From positions 1,860,001-1,924,000 of the forward strand of contig NZ_CP110011.1 of NCBI RefSeq assembly GCF_025947345.1: 64,000 nt of DNA. The letters run 5' to 3'. Each line of letters begins with the position of its first letter. The first letter of the stretch is position 1. The notes beneath the pieces were generated by a model. That model made no database searches. It saw only the letters and a program-made list of their open reading frames with translations, and was not told the origin of the DNA. The translations under genes and the position numbers were made by a program. This document shows, in pieces, positions 1-8,330 of this stretch. Source of the DNA: Flavobacterium sp. N502536. Its GTDB lineage: Bacteria > Bacteroidota > Bacteroidia > Flavobacteriales > Flavobacteriaceae.

Positions 1-16
1 TAAGTATTATGCGGCG

Positions 17-24
17 TATATTTG
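17..24 (+). promoter_or_regulatory. possible promoter -7 box TATATTTG
   Basis: TATATTTG fits the Bacteroidetes -7 consensus TAnnTTTG. The -33 region would lie outside the window. A transcript from here would run only about 110 bases to the hairpin at 115-142 and contains just a 7-codon ORF (57-80). It may be a short untranslated RNA or belong to an upstream gene not visible here. Confidence 0.3.
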
Positions 25-114
25 TACTATAAGAATTGAACAAGAGTTGTTTAGAAATGGTTTACGAATTAGAAGTTTAAGTAGTTTATTTTTTTTTATA
101 GTAGTTAATTGGGG

Positions 115-142
115 AAACGCTGCAAATTTTGCAGCGTTTTTC
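115..142. terminator. bidirectional Rho-independent terminator
   Basis: Arms AAACGCTGCAAA / TTTGCAGCGTTT form a 12-bp stem with a one-base loop, followed on the plus strand by TTTTTC. It lies just after the stop of the minus-strand small gene ending at 155, so it can serve both strands. The core CGCTGCAA/TTGCAGCG recurs in the hairpins at 488-519 and 2945-2976. Confidence 0.7.
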
Positions 143-154
143 TTTATCATAATT

Positions 155-421
155 TCAAGGGTTCAGGATTTGAACACAGGCTTTTTCGATTTCCTGGTCG
201 CTGAAGGATTCCAATGCTTTTGCGAGCATTTTGCTGGTTTTTATACAGCTGATCATTTTGGTTCGCAGATCGAGATCGTCTCCAATTTCGGTTTTGAGAA
301 TGTCCTCAAAAATTTCGGCTAAATAATCAGGTTGATCTCTAAACTAAAGCACCGATAAAAATTGAGCTACGGCCAGCATTCCTTGATTTTGATTTTGCGG
401 ATTGTGATTTTCTTCTTGCAT
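155..421 (-). pseudogene. small conserved-looking gene interrupted by an in-frame TAG
   Basis: Reading the minus strand from ATG at 421 gives MQEENHNPQNQNQGM..., then a TAG at 346-344 (codon 26). The same frame then stays open to a TGA at 157-155, for 89 codons in total. The downstream part (FRDQPDYLAEIFEDILK... to ...ACVQILNP) is acidic, helical and protein-like, with normal codon use. A single base change to TAG in a genuine small gene explains this best; stop readthrough is the alternative. I do not recognise the family. A 32-bp perfect palindrome lies 25 bp upstream of the start and a terminator follows the stop. Confidence 0.5.
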
Positions 422-445
422 GGCGTTAATTTTTCAATGATATAA

Positions 446-477
446 TTTTAATTCCATCGAATTCGATGGAATTAAAA
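446..477. repeat. 32-bp perfect palindrome
   Basis: Every base from 446 to 477 pairs with its mirror: TTTTAATTCCATCGAA followed by its exact complement. It lies between the start of the broken small gene (421) and the terminator of the peroxidase operon (488-519). It could be a dimeric repressor's operator or a hairpin terminator. No long T-run follows on either strand. Confidence 0.6.
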
Positions 478-487
478 GGAATAAAAC

Positions 488-519
488 AAAAAAGCGCTGC
501 AAATCCTGCAACGCTTTTC
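488..519 (-). terminator. terminator of the DyP operon
   Basis: On the minus strand AAAAGCGTTGCA pairs with TGCAGCGCTTTT across a short loop with one mismatch, followed by a T-run. It lies 60 bp past the stop of the DyP gene. Confidence 0.7.
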
Positions 520-579
520 TATTTCAAAAAAAGAATAAATTCCTTCTTAACCATTTCAAAAAGAATTCTCGATGTTAAG

Positions 580-2091
580 CTACACCGGAATTTTCCCTTG
601 CGAGATGAATTTCAAACCTGAAATTCCGGGTAAAAACAAATACAAACTGCCATCTGTACGTACAAAACGCGTTAGGTTCGGGGTTTCTACATAAGTTCCC
701 TTTTTATTATAAGCAAAAATAGAATTGTCCGGACTAGTATCTGCGGCCTGTGGTCCAAAAATTGGATCAACACCACTGTAATTAGGCGATGCATCCGGAT
801 TTCTAAAACCTCCCCGCTCCAACCAGGCTTTGGTAACAAAACGAAACTGAAAATCAAGAACAGCTCCAATAAACAATCCAACCAATCCTCGTTGTATGCC
901 GGGTTTTTCGGCAGGATCATACACGGGACCGTAAGGCGATGCCCGCCTTAGAATTCGATGGGTTTCGGCATTATCATCATTGTCGGTTACGTTTATGTCA
1001 TCACGTGGGTTTGCTCTCCGTATGTGTGCTGCATAAGGACATTTTAAAGCCAGTTCATCACTGCTTTGATCGCCTTGCTGATTTGGACTTGCCTTTAAGT
1101 AATTAAAGTTGGTAAAGTTGAAGTTTTTGGTACTGGGTTCTCCCAGACTTTTATCTTCTTTATTGGGAGATACAACAAGAGGTGTACCGTCGCGCCAGCG
1201 TCCGCAAATCTTTGCAGCCATTAATTCGGGTGAAGTTTCACTGTTGGAATGAATGAAAGCATTAAACTTGGCTTCGTCCTGATACAACAATCTAAAAGCC
1301 GCAAAAGTGCCATTTACTAATAGGGTATGGGCATTATAATCCTTTGCTTTCTTACTTATTACAAAGCGATCCAAAGGTACCTTTGGCCTGTCATCGATGC
1401 TGCTTATACCCATTAATTTTAGCATTTTGGGCTTGTTCCACAAAATATCATCAATACGTGGCTGAGACAGACTATCGCGATATCCAAAATGTACATAATC
1501 TGAATTTCCGTCGACGGTTATGGGATCTGAATCCTGATAATATACCGGAACTACAGCTGGTCCTGATGGCGTTTTGGCTATCATACCTAACAAATCCGAA
1601 TAGTATTTTTCTCTGTTTTCAGGGGTTAAGGTAAAAAGCGTCAATTGAATATGAAGCTCACTGCCATCAGTACTTGGCGCTTCTTTTGCAATCCACCCTC
1701 CGTTTTTCCACCAGTTTGCAGGAGCACTCTCTCCGGTGTCACCCATTAGTCGGGCATCAGTTATTGCTCCTTTTTTAAAGGCTAGAAATACTTCGGCACT
1801 CGAATCATCCTTGACCGTTTTACTATTATCTTTACCTATCAGTTTTTCTAAACCGAAGTATGTAAAACCAATATTAAGACAATAGTCCGGTTTTTGCAGG
1901 TTTTCCCAGGGTTCTGCACTGGTGATCGACAAACCACCGGGAGCAGTTCCCGAAGCAAGATCTGCACAAAATTGTTTTGCTCCGTCGGGATCTTCTATGC
2001 GGAAAATAATATATCTGATGTGAGGAAAATTATAGCCTCGTAATATTAGTCCCTGTATATCATTCATTTCAACTGATTTGGAATTACTCAT
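580..2091 (-). CDS. DyP-type heme peroxidase family protein
   Basis: This 503-residue protein belongs to the dye-decolorizing peroxidase family, which oxidises substrates with H2O2 at a heme b. The family signature is seen as HFGYRDSLSQP (201-211), with the catalytic Asp at 206. The proximal heme ligand motif is AHIRRANPRD (355-364, His356), and an Arg-rich HRILRRASPYGP segment (378-389) follows. The last Gly of the usual GxxDG motif is Ser here (GYRDS). The C-terminal GLVGLFIGAVLDFQFRF block (402-418) matches the conserved DyP core. No signal peptide is seen, so it is probably cytoplasmic. It lies 30 bp downstream of a gene on the same strand and probably shares its mRNA. No encapsulin gene or cargo-loading tail is visible. 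Confidence 0.85.
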   Translation of the reverse strand: MSNSKSVEMNDIQGLILRGYNFPHIRYIIFRIEDPDGAKQFCADLASGTAPGGLSITSAEPWENLQKPDYCLNIGFTYFGLEKLIGKDNSKTVKDDSSAEVFLAFKKGAITDARLMGDTGESAPANWWKNGGWIAKEAPSTDGSELHIQLTLFTLTPENREKYYSDLLGMIAKTPSGPAVVPVYYQDSDPITVDGNSDYVHFGYRDSLSQPRIDDILWNKPKMLKLMGISSIDDRPKVPLDRFVISKKAKDYNAHTLLVNGTFAAFRLLYQDEAKFNAFIHSNSETSPELMAAKICGRWRDGTPLVVSPNKEDKSLGEPSTKNFNFTNFNYLKASPNQQGDQSSDELALKCPYAAHIRRANPRDDINVTDNDDNAETHRILRRASPYGPVYDPAEKPGIQRGLVGLFIGAVLDFQFRFVTKAWLERGGFRNPDASPNYSGVDPIFGPQAADTSPDNSIFAYNKKGTYVETPNLTRFVRTDGSLYLFLPGISGLKFISQGKIPV

Positions 2092-2121
2092 AGTTTATCT
2101 TCATTAAGATTAGATTTAAAA

Positions 2122-2799
2122 CTATTCGCAATCCGGTTTTTGAGCTTTTGGAAAATTATAACTTACCTGACCCGGAACCGGTGGCCATATTTTATCGGCA
2201 TTTGGATAGTTATCGATAACTTTTGCTACGGTAAGTCCCGGAAAGTTGGTACCAAAAACATATTTTCCATCTTTATCGCCTGCGGAAAAAACTGGATCTC
2301 CAAAATTGTAACGCATCAACAAGCAGTAAAATGCAGCTGCATTTTTAACCACTCCGCCTCTGTCTTTGGCTCTAATGAATTTTGCCGATGTTGGTCCATC
2401 CGGATCCACACCCGGAATTCCTTCTTCGTCTATAAGATGTAACAAGAGGTTTAAACCATTCACAACCTGCTCTATCTTGAAGAACGCTCTGATATAATCA
2501 TCAAATTGCCCGTCATAGATAGACATTACTACCAATACATCTTTTCCCGGATAAGACTGAAATCCCGGAACGGGTATCCCCGGAGTTGGAGCGCCGTCTG
2601 CTTGTGCATAAATCGTAAAATAATGAACTCCTGTTGTTTTACGAAGATCTCCAACCGGAGGTTCTGTAGTGGCAGCTTCTCTAATGCTTTGAGCAGCAAG
2701 TAATGCTTCGGGTAAAGCGCCTTTTTTTAAAGGAATAAATAAAAATAACAGATGTTGCTGATCTGAAATAGGTACTGTGATTACCGGGGATGTTGACAT
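2122..2799 (-). CDS. hypothetical protein co-transcribed with the DyP peroxidase
   Basis: A 225-residue protein of unrecognised family. It has no signal peptide or membrane segment. The N-terminal pattern of strand-helix-strand (HLLFLFIPL, a helix of ALPEALLAAQSIREAA, then GVHYFTIYA) resembles a ferredoxin-like or dimeric alpha-beta barrel half. That is also the DyP fold, so it could be a distant relative without the heme motif or a partner protein. Neither the GxxDG motif nor a HIRRANPRD-like heme ligand motif is present. It is first in a two-gene operon with the peroxidase. The functional link is inferred from position only. Confidence 0.75.
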   Translation of the reverse strand: MSTSPVITVPISDQQHLLFLFIPLKKGALPEALLAAQSIREAATTEPPVGDLRKTTGVHYFTIYAQADGAPTPGIPVPGFQSYPGKDVLVVMSIYDGQFDDYIRAFFKIEQVVNGLNLLLHLIDEEGIPGVDPDGPTSAKFIRAKDRGGVVKNAAAFYCLLMRYNFGDPVFSAGDKDGKYVFGTNFPGLTVAKVIDNYPNADKIWPPVPGQVSYNFPKAQKPDCE

Positions 2800-2944
2800 G
2801 ATTTAGTTGTTTATTGGATCGCCCTACTCTGTTAAGGCTTTTCGGGAAACGCCTCTTAATTGCTTAAGCAGGACGAATTTAGACATACTAAACACAACCA
2901 ATACCAGTACTTATACCTGATTTACCAACGGTTAATTTTAAAAA

Positions 2945-2976
2945 AAATAGCGCTGCAAGTAATTGCAGCGCTATTT
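2945..2976 (-). terminator. terminator of the C1 peptidase gene
   Basis: AAATAGCGCTGCAA, loop GTAA, then TTGCAGCGCTATTT gives a perfect 14-bp stem. On the minus strand it is followed by TTTTAAAA. It lies 26 bp past the peptidase stop and 145 bp upstream of the DyP operon. Confidence 0.85.
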
Positions 2977-3002
2977 CTATATTTTCAAAAATCCGGAATA
3001 AA

Positions 3003-4199
3003 TTATACCCCTAATTTTTTAGCAATCTCAGCAGGGATTCCGCCTTTGTTTACTAATAAAGCAGTTGTTTTGTATTTTACGAAATTCTTAGTTACAAACA
3101 AGAAACCTTTGTAGTCGTTTGTTTCTCCCCATGAATTTTTTACGATGTAATATTCTTTTCCGGTTTGATCTTTGGCTAAACCAATGATGTGCATACCGTG
3201 ATCGTCTGTAGTAGTGTAGTTGTCAAATGCAGTCTGACGCATTTCAGGAGTAATTTCCGGCTCAGCTTTTGGTCCGTTAAACATGTCTGCTTTTTCTTCC
3301 GCAGTCATATCGTCGAATTTTTTACTAGCCACGTAAGCCACACCATTTTTCCAGCTAAAGCTTTTCTCACTTACGTCAGTTGCCCACGCTACAGTATATC
3401 CTTTTTTCAATGCGTTGTCGATAACATCGGTCATGTCGTTTACTTTTACGTTGTAAACCTGATCCAATGACCAGTTGTCCGGCACCATCATAGTCGTTTT
3501 TTGGTAGTATGGAGAGGTAGTAAAAGAAGACATTTCTACATACTCATCCGGATTAATTCCTACTACTTCTTTAGCAAAAGTTTGAGGTGTATAGTTTTTT
3601 CCTTTGTAGTTAAAGTTTTCCGGTACTTTTCCTAAATAAGAATCAATTACCGCTGCGTAAGCTTTTTTCCAGTTTGGTGTCAACTCTCCGTTAGGGTTTT
3701 TAACTACCGCTGCCAAAACACTTTCGATTAAAGCGCCCATTTCGCCAAATTTGTTTTTATCTGTTCCGTAGTTTAATCCTGTATATACTTCTCTCGGAAC
3801 AGTTCCGTATTTTTTGTACATATTAATTACATCATGCAAAGCTCCACCGTCACCAAGACTAATGGCTCCATGCATACGAACATAGTTTTCTCCTTTGTCA
3901 ACATACACGTTTCTTGCCGAAAAAATTTGAGACAATTCAACCGGTTGTTTTCCTAAACGAATCATTTCTGATTCTAAGAATGAGTTGGTTGAATAACTCC
4001 AGCAAGTTCCTGATGAACCCTGAGCTTTTACAGAAGTTGTTCCTAAATTGATCACTTCGGTAAATTTAAAGTTTTCTTTACTTTTGTCGCTGGCGTTTAA
4101 TTTAAGTGAGTTTACTAAAACGTCCTGCGCAAAACAGCCTGCTGTTCCAGCCAAAAATACCGATGCTGCAAACACTGATTTGAATGAAAATGTATTCAT
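3003..4199 (-). CDS. exported C1 family peptidase (bleomycin hydrolase/aminopeptidase C-like)
   Basis: This is a 398-residue papain-fold cysteine peptidase of the bleomycin hydrolase (C1B) group. The oxyanion-hole Gln60 and catalytic Cys66 sit in QGSSGTCWSYS. His337 (DDHGMHIIG) and Asn355 (VKNSWG) complete the catalytic set. An N-terminal signal peptide (about residues 1-24, ...GTAGCFAQ) predicts export, unlike the classic cytoplasmic enzyme. Cleavage after FA-24 is likelier than a lipobox at Cys22, because Thr is at -3. The protein is slightly shorter than the roughly 450 residues usual for the family. It is monocistronic, with its own terminator at 2945-2976. Confidence 0.9.
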   Translation of the reverse strand: MNTFSFKSVFAASVFLAGTAGCFAQDVLVNSLKLNASDKSKENFKFTEVINLGTTSVKAQGSSGTCWSYSTNSFLESEMIRLGKQPVELSQIFSARNVYVDKGENYVRMHGAISLGDGGALHDVINMYKKYGTVPREVYTGLNYGTDKNKFGEMGALIESVLAAVVKNPNGELTPNWKKAYAAVIDSYLGKVPENFNYKGKNYTPQTFAKEVVGINPDEYVEMSSFTTSPYYQKTTMMVPDNWSLDQVYNVKVNDMTDVIDNALKKGYTVAWATDVSEKSFSWKNGVAYVASKKFDDMTAEEKADMFNGPKAEPEITPEMRQTAFDNYTTTDDHGMHIIGLAKDQTGKEYYIVKNSWGETNDYKGFLFVTKNFVKYKTTALLVNKGGIPAEIAKKLGV

Positions 4200-4564
4200 A
4201 ATTTATATTTAATGTTTTGATAAATTAGTTGTGGTAATTTAAATTTTGTTACAAAACAATTAAATTTTAACTAATAAAACTAACCTGCAACCGTTAATTT
4301 TTATAAAATGTTTTTCTTAATCGATATAAACTTACAAAATACGCAAAACAAAAAAGCAGGTAAATCTGATCGGTTTTAAACTTGTTGCGTTTGATAGTGA
4401 TAGAGAATCAACACAGCCAGTTATTTACAAAAACAATAGAGCAGGCCCGGTCTTTAGGGAATTTTGCGACATCGACATCCATGCGGAGTTCGAATTTTCG
4501 TACCCGTAAATATCCAAAATCTGTTCTGTAGTGTATTTTAGTGATTGCTTTTGGGAGTATAAGT
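4200..4564. other. gene-free stretch between peptidase and DUF4136 genes
   Basis: AT-rich 365-bp intergenic region. The part near 4200-4330 should hold the peptidase promoter, but no clear TAnnTTTG box was seen. On the minus strand 4560-4408 is open for 51 codons and ends in a TGA. It has an ATG only for the last 24 codons, so it may be a gene relic; see the rejected list. Confidence 0.5.
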
Positions 4565-5146
4565 TTATTTTTTTGTTAATCCGGGAGGAAATCCAGCCAT
4601 AATTTTTTGGATCGCTGAGGTAATAAACTCTTCCGGATTGCTGGGTTTGCTGTCTATTTTAGCATTACCTATCCCTTGCCATATTAGTTTTTGTGTTTTT
4701 GAAGATACAATATCAATGATCAGAGAACCATCTACATAATCGTAGGTGTTGACCGTTGTATTGGCGCTTCCCATCATCGCGCCTCCACCCCAATATCGAT
4801 AGGGACGATACATACCGCCATAACCATAAAAATCAGTGTTTGCTGATACAGAAGTTTTGGTTTTTAAAATCGATACCGCATTTACTTTGAGATCCGGGTT
4901 TGTTGCAGTTTCTGTAAAACCCTTACTAATCATTTCGCTACGGATGGCTTTTGTTACACGATCAACATTTAGTTGACTAACCTGTCCTTCCTGTGCTTTT
5001 AAGTCGTAAACAGCAAAAGTTTTGTACTCGTTGAAATTAGTACTCGGGTCGTAATCGGTGGTAACTCTTACAGTTGGAGAGCAGCTGTAAATTAAACCCA
5101 ATAGAAGCATTGGGATTATACGAAGATTCTTTCTTTTAATATTCAT
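4565..5146 (-). CDS. DUF4136 domain-containing lipoprotein
   Basis: This 193-residue protein has a lipoprotein signal peptide (LGLIYSC, lipidated Cys22). The body has the DUF4136 pattern: VRVTTDYDPSTNFNEYKTFAVYD near residues 26-48, a central helix with an IRSEMISKGF-type segment, and a basic-aromatic strand region ending in an FPPG tail. DUF4136 proteins are envelope lipoproteins of unknown function. A short Gly/Tyr-rich stretch (YGYGGMYRPYRYWGGGAMMG, about 107-126) interrupts the domain. It has no close co-directional neighbour and is probably monocistronic. Confidence 0.88.
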   Translation of the reverse strand: MNIKRKNLRIIPMLLLGLIYSCSPTVRVTTDYDPSTNFNEYKTFAVYDLKAQEGQVSQLNVDRVTKAIRSEMISKGFTETATNPDLKVNAVSILKTKTSVSANTDFYGYGGMYRPYRYWGGGAMMGSANTTVNTYDYVDGSLIIDIVSSKTQKLIWQGIGNAKIDSKPSNPEEFITSAIQKIMAGFPPGLTKK

Positions 5147-5472
5147 CTTGTGGTATTTAAATTAATGATTAAATTAGTTTAACTTGATATTATTAAAATT
5201 TTGATGAAATCCGGAGTATAAATAAACAGAAGTGTTTGGGTAAGTAATTATTAGTAATATATACCGCTTTATAGTTAAAGATAAATTATTTTATTTAAAC
5301 GACATAATACTCGAGGTAAAATTCTTACTTGTTGGTCCTCGCCGATTTATCACTATTAAAAAAATGCGGGTTTTATGTGGGGATTATTTTCCCCGAAACA
5401 CAACGTAACTGGTTTGTTCGTCTATGATTTTGACCAGAGGGCGGTGAAAGAATTTTAAAATTAAAGAATAAA
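5147..5472. other. gene-free stretch upstream of the DUF4136 gene
   Basis: No coding signal was found. It contains a short GGGG-ATTATTTT-CCCC hairpin at 5379-5394 and AT-rich sequence that must include the DUF4136 promoter. No consensus TAnnTTTG was found on the minus strand. Confidence 0.4.
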
Positions 5473-5498
5473 AAAGCCATTCGATTAGGAATGGCTTT
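5473..5498 (-). terminator. terminator of the IPExxxVDY-pyk operon
   Basis: AAAGCCATTC, loop, GAATGGCTTT gives a 10-bp stem. On the minus strand it is followed by TTTTTATTC. It lies 30 bp past the pyk stop. Confidence 0.8.
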
Positions 5499-5527
5499 CG
5501 TTGTAAATGTAAACTTTAAGAAGTAAA

Positions 5528-6961
5528 CTATTCTATTTCAGAAACTCTCATGGTGTTAACCATTCCTTTTTCTTTAATCGGCATTGCAGCAAGGTTGATT
5601 AAATAATCTCCTTTTACAACATATCCTTTTTCTCTTGCGATTTCGTTAACATCAGTTACAGTATCATCTGTACTTTCGTCTTTATCGTAGAAGTAGGATC
5701 TTACTCCCCATAATAAATTCAATTGTGTTAAGATTCTTCTGTTTGAAGTAAATACTAAAATGTGTGCAGATGGTCTCCAGGCTGAAATTTGGAAAGCGGT
5801 ATAACCACTGTTTGTTAAAGTACAGATTGCTTTTGCTTTGATTTCATTAGCCAATAAAGCGGCCTGATGACAAACTGTTTTGGTAACAAAACGTTTAGTT
5901 TTTATTTGTGGTGTGTTTTGCGGAACCTGAATAAGCGGAGAATCCTCAACTGCCTCACAAATTTGTGTCATTTTTTGGATAACCTGTACCGGATAATTTC
6001 CTGTAGCTGTTTCTCCGGATAACATTACAGCATCGGCACCGTCCATTACTGAGTTAGCAACGTCGTTTACTTCAGCTCTTGTAGGAGTTAAACTTGTAAT
6101 CATTGTTTCCATCATTTGTGTCGCAACGATAACCGGAATTCTGGCAGTTTTTGCTCTGCGGATCAAATCTTTTTGTACCAATGGTACTTCGTGAGCTGGA
6201 AGTTCAACACCCAAATCTCCACGAGCTACCATTAAAGCATCGCAATACGCTACAATTTTATCGATGTTCTCAAGAGCTTCCGGCATTTCAATTTTAGCTA
6301 CGATCGGAATTTTATGCTCTGAATGTTTGGCGATTAACTCTTGAAGATCTTGTAAATCGCGAGGTGTTTTTACAAACGAAAGTGCAATCCAGTCTACTTT
6401 TTGTTCAATAGCAAAAATCGCATCAGCAATATCTTTCTCTGTTAAAGCCGGTAAAGAAATTTTGGTGTTTGGAAGATTAACTCCTTTTTTAGACTTTAAT
6501 TCTCCACCCTGAATAACTTTAGCGGTAACTTCTGTTTTTTTATCAGTAGTAAGGATTTCGAAAATCAATTTACCATCATCCAATAAAATACGCTCTCCCG
6601 GGTTAACGTCATTTGGGAAATTTTGATATTTCATGAACACTTTCTGTGCATTTCCAATAATATCCTCAGCAGTTGTAAACGTAATAACGTCACCGTCATT
6701 TACTACTGTTCCTTCTTCCATTACCCCAACTCTAAGTTTTGGCCCCTGTAAATCTCCTAAGATTGCAGTAGTATAACCAAACTCTTCATTAAGACCTCTA
6801 ATAATATTTATTTTATCTTTTACTCCGTCGTAATCAGCATGCGAAAAATTGATTCTAAACACATTAACCCCTGCCTCGATCATATCCTTGATAATCTCCC
6901 TCGTACTACATGCAGGCCCAAGTGTAGCAACAATTTTGGTTTTTTTGTTTGTTTTTAGCAT
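5528..6961 (-). CDS. pyk: pyruvate kinase
   Basis: Catalyses the last ATP-forming step of glycolysis, phosphoenolpyruvate plus ADP to pyruvate. The 477-residue length is normal. Conserved blocks are visible in order: the N-terminal KTKIVATLGPACS strand, NFSHADYDG, the metal and substrate region LSFVKTPRDL and VAKIEMPEALENID, the VARGDLGVELP loop, and the signature VIVATQMMETM followed by PTRAEVNDVANSVMDGADAVMLSGETA. The C-terminal allosteric domain is present but short. The gene starts 5 bp after the IPExxxVDY gene stop, so the two are one transcript ending at 5473-5498. Confidence 0.97.
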   Translation of the reverse strand: MLKTNKKTKIVATLGPACSTREIIKDMIEAGVNVFRINFSHADYDGVKDKINIIRGLNEEFGYTTAILGDLQGPKLRVGVMEEGTVVNDGDVITFTTAEDIIGNAQKVFMKYQNFPNDVNPGERILLDDGKLIFEILTTDKKTEVTAKVIQGGELKSKKGVNLPNTKISLPALTEKDIADAIFAIEQKVDWIALSFVKTPRDLQDLQELIAKHSEHKIPIVAKIEMPEALENIDKIVAYCDALMVARGDLGVELPAHEVPLVQKDLIRRAKTARIPVIVATQMMETMITSLTPTRAEVNDVANSVMDGADAVMLSGETATGNYPVQVIQKMTQICEAVEDSPLIQVPQNTPQIKTKRFVTKTVCHQAALLANEIKAKAICTLTNSGYTAFQISAWRPSAHILVFTSNRRILTQLNLLWGVRSYFYDKDESTDDTVTDVNEIAREKGYVVKGDYLINLAAMPIKEKGMVNTMRVSEIE

Positions 6962-6966
6962 TTTTT

Positions 6967-7455
6967 TTAAAAAATTAGATTGTTTTTTGATTTTATTTTG
7001 TCGGTATCGACGGCATATATAGCCGCAATACTTTCTATTTTGTTTAATTGTTGTTGAATTTCTGAAAAGTCAAGAGCTTCTTCGCTATTGTCTATTTTCA
7101 GGAAAAAATCTACTTTTTTGAATTCAGGAAGTAAATGAATTGTTGTTGAAACCTCACTTGTCTCATTGGAAAACAAATCTTGAGAATCATTTTTACTCAC
7201 TGAAATGATCTCATTTTTATTCTGAATCAGATTCCATGAAACTGCTTTTTCGGAATCATAATAATAAAATCTCGAAAAATTTGCCTCGCCTTCTTTAGTC
7301 TGAGCATGGATCTCGTTTTTGCTCTTACTTAAGTTTATCGGAAGGTTTTTATTGATAAAATAGGCCAATCTGTAATCTTCCAATGAAGTGTGGATTGCCA
7401 TTAAATAATAATCAATTTCGTCAAATTCGTCTAAATCCAATCTATGAATAGCCAT
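6967..7455 (-). CDS. IPExxxVDY family protein
   Basis: A 162-residue small protein of the Bacteroidetes IPExxxVDY family, named for a C-terminal motif. Here the motif reads LLPEFKKVDFFLKI (about residues 109-122), with Leu for Ile and Phe for Tyr. No signal peptide or membrane segment is seen. It is first in a two-gene operon with pyk (5-bp gap), an arrangement that suggests a link to glycolysis or its regulation. No biochemical role is known to me. Confidence 0.9.
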   Translation of the reverse strand: MAIHRLDLDEFDEIDYYLMAIHTSLEDYRLAYFINKNLPINLSKSKNEIHAQTKEGEANFSRFYYYDSEKAVSWNLIQNKNEIISVSKNDSQDLFSNETSEVSTTIHLLPEFKKVDFFLKIDNSEEALDFSEIQQQLNKIESIAAIYAVDTDKIKSKNNLIF

Positions 7456-7580
7456 GTCATGAAAAATAAAGGTGTAAATATACTATTTCTAACGGAGCAT
7501 CGATAGTTAAGAAGTGTATGTTTTTGTTAAATTATAAACGAAAACGTTATAGCTTTAAGATAGTTACAAGTGTTTTGTAG

Positions 7581-8321
7581 CTATTTCTTGTCTATTTTTT
7601 CCTGAAATGCAAAATATGCCCTTTGTGAAGCTTTTTCTTCTGCTTTCTTTTTTGAAGTTGCGCGTGCTCTTGCGACTACTTTATCGTCGATACTTAATTT
7701 GACACCAAACAAGCGTTGGCCATCAATGCCGTTATCTTCAAAAATGTCATAGTGAAAAATTCTTTTTTCTTTCTGACACCATTCGATAACCAAACTTTTA
7801 TAGCTAATTACTTTTCCCTCAAGTCGTGCAATATCGACATAAGGTGTAATCACTCTTTTTTGAATAAATCGTTCGCAAAACGAATAACCTTTATCGAGGT
7901 AAATGGCTCCAATAAGGGATTCGAAAATATTACCATGAATATTTTCGCCGAAATGTTGGATCGGAACTTTGCTTTCTACAAAGCGAACCAGATTCAGATC
8001 TTTACCCAATTCATTCAAATGTTCGCGACTTACGATTTTCGAACGCATTTTGGTCAGATAACCTTCGTCGCCGTTGGGTGCTTTGTTAAACAAATGTGCA
8101 GCAATTACAGCACTTAACATAGCGTCTCCTAAAAATTCCAATCGCTCGTAATTGATCGGATGTCCTGACTCGTCCAGTTTATTTGAAGAGCGATGTGTAA
8201 AAGCTTTCTTATAAAAATCGATAGAGGCAGGCTGAAAACCAAGTATTTTCTGAATAGTGTCAAAAAAAATCCCGTCTTCTAGAGAACGGGATTTTGAAAA
8301 TATTTTTTTGATAATATTCAT
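7581..8321 (-). CDS. rnc: ribonuclease III
   Basis: Double-strand-specific endoribonuclease for rRNA and mRNA processing, 246 residues. The signature ERLEFLGDAML (about 60-70) carries the metal-binding acidic residues, and ESLIGAIYLDKGY (about 134-146) carries the second Glu/Asp cluster. A C-terminal double-stranded-RNA-binding domain follows, ending in KKKAEEKASQRAYF. An N-terminal extension of about 20 residues precedes the catalytic domain. It starts 9 bp after the fabF stop, the common acpP-fabF-rnc order. Confidence 0.97.
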   Translation of the reverse strand: MNIIKKIFSKSRSLEDGIFFDTIQKILGFQPASIDFYKKAFTHRSSNKLDESGHPINYERLEFLGDAMLSAVIAAHLFNKAPNGDEGYLTKMRSKIVSREHLNELGKDLNLVRFVESKVPIQHFGENIHGNIFESLIGAIYLDKGYSFCERFIQKRVITPYVDIARLEGKVISYKSLVIEWCQKEKRIFHYDIFEDNGIDGQRLFGVKLSIDDKVVARARATSKKKAEEKASQRAYFAFQEKIDKK

Positions 8322-8330
8322 ATGCAGAAA

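Noticed and set aside
4408..4560. 51-codon open frame on the minus strand downstream of the DUF4136 gene (…FELRMDVDVAKFPKDRA…)
   Set aside because: An ATG is present only for the last 24 codons, and there is no promoter or recognised similarity. It may be a relic but cannot be supported as a gene.
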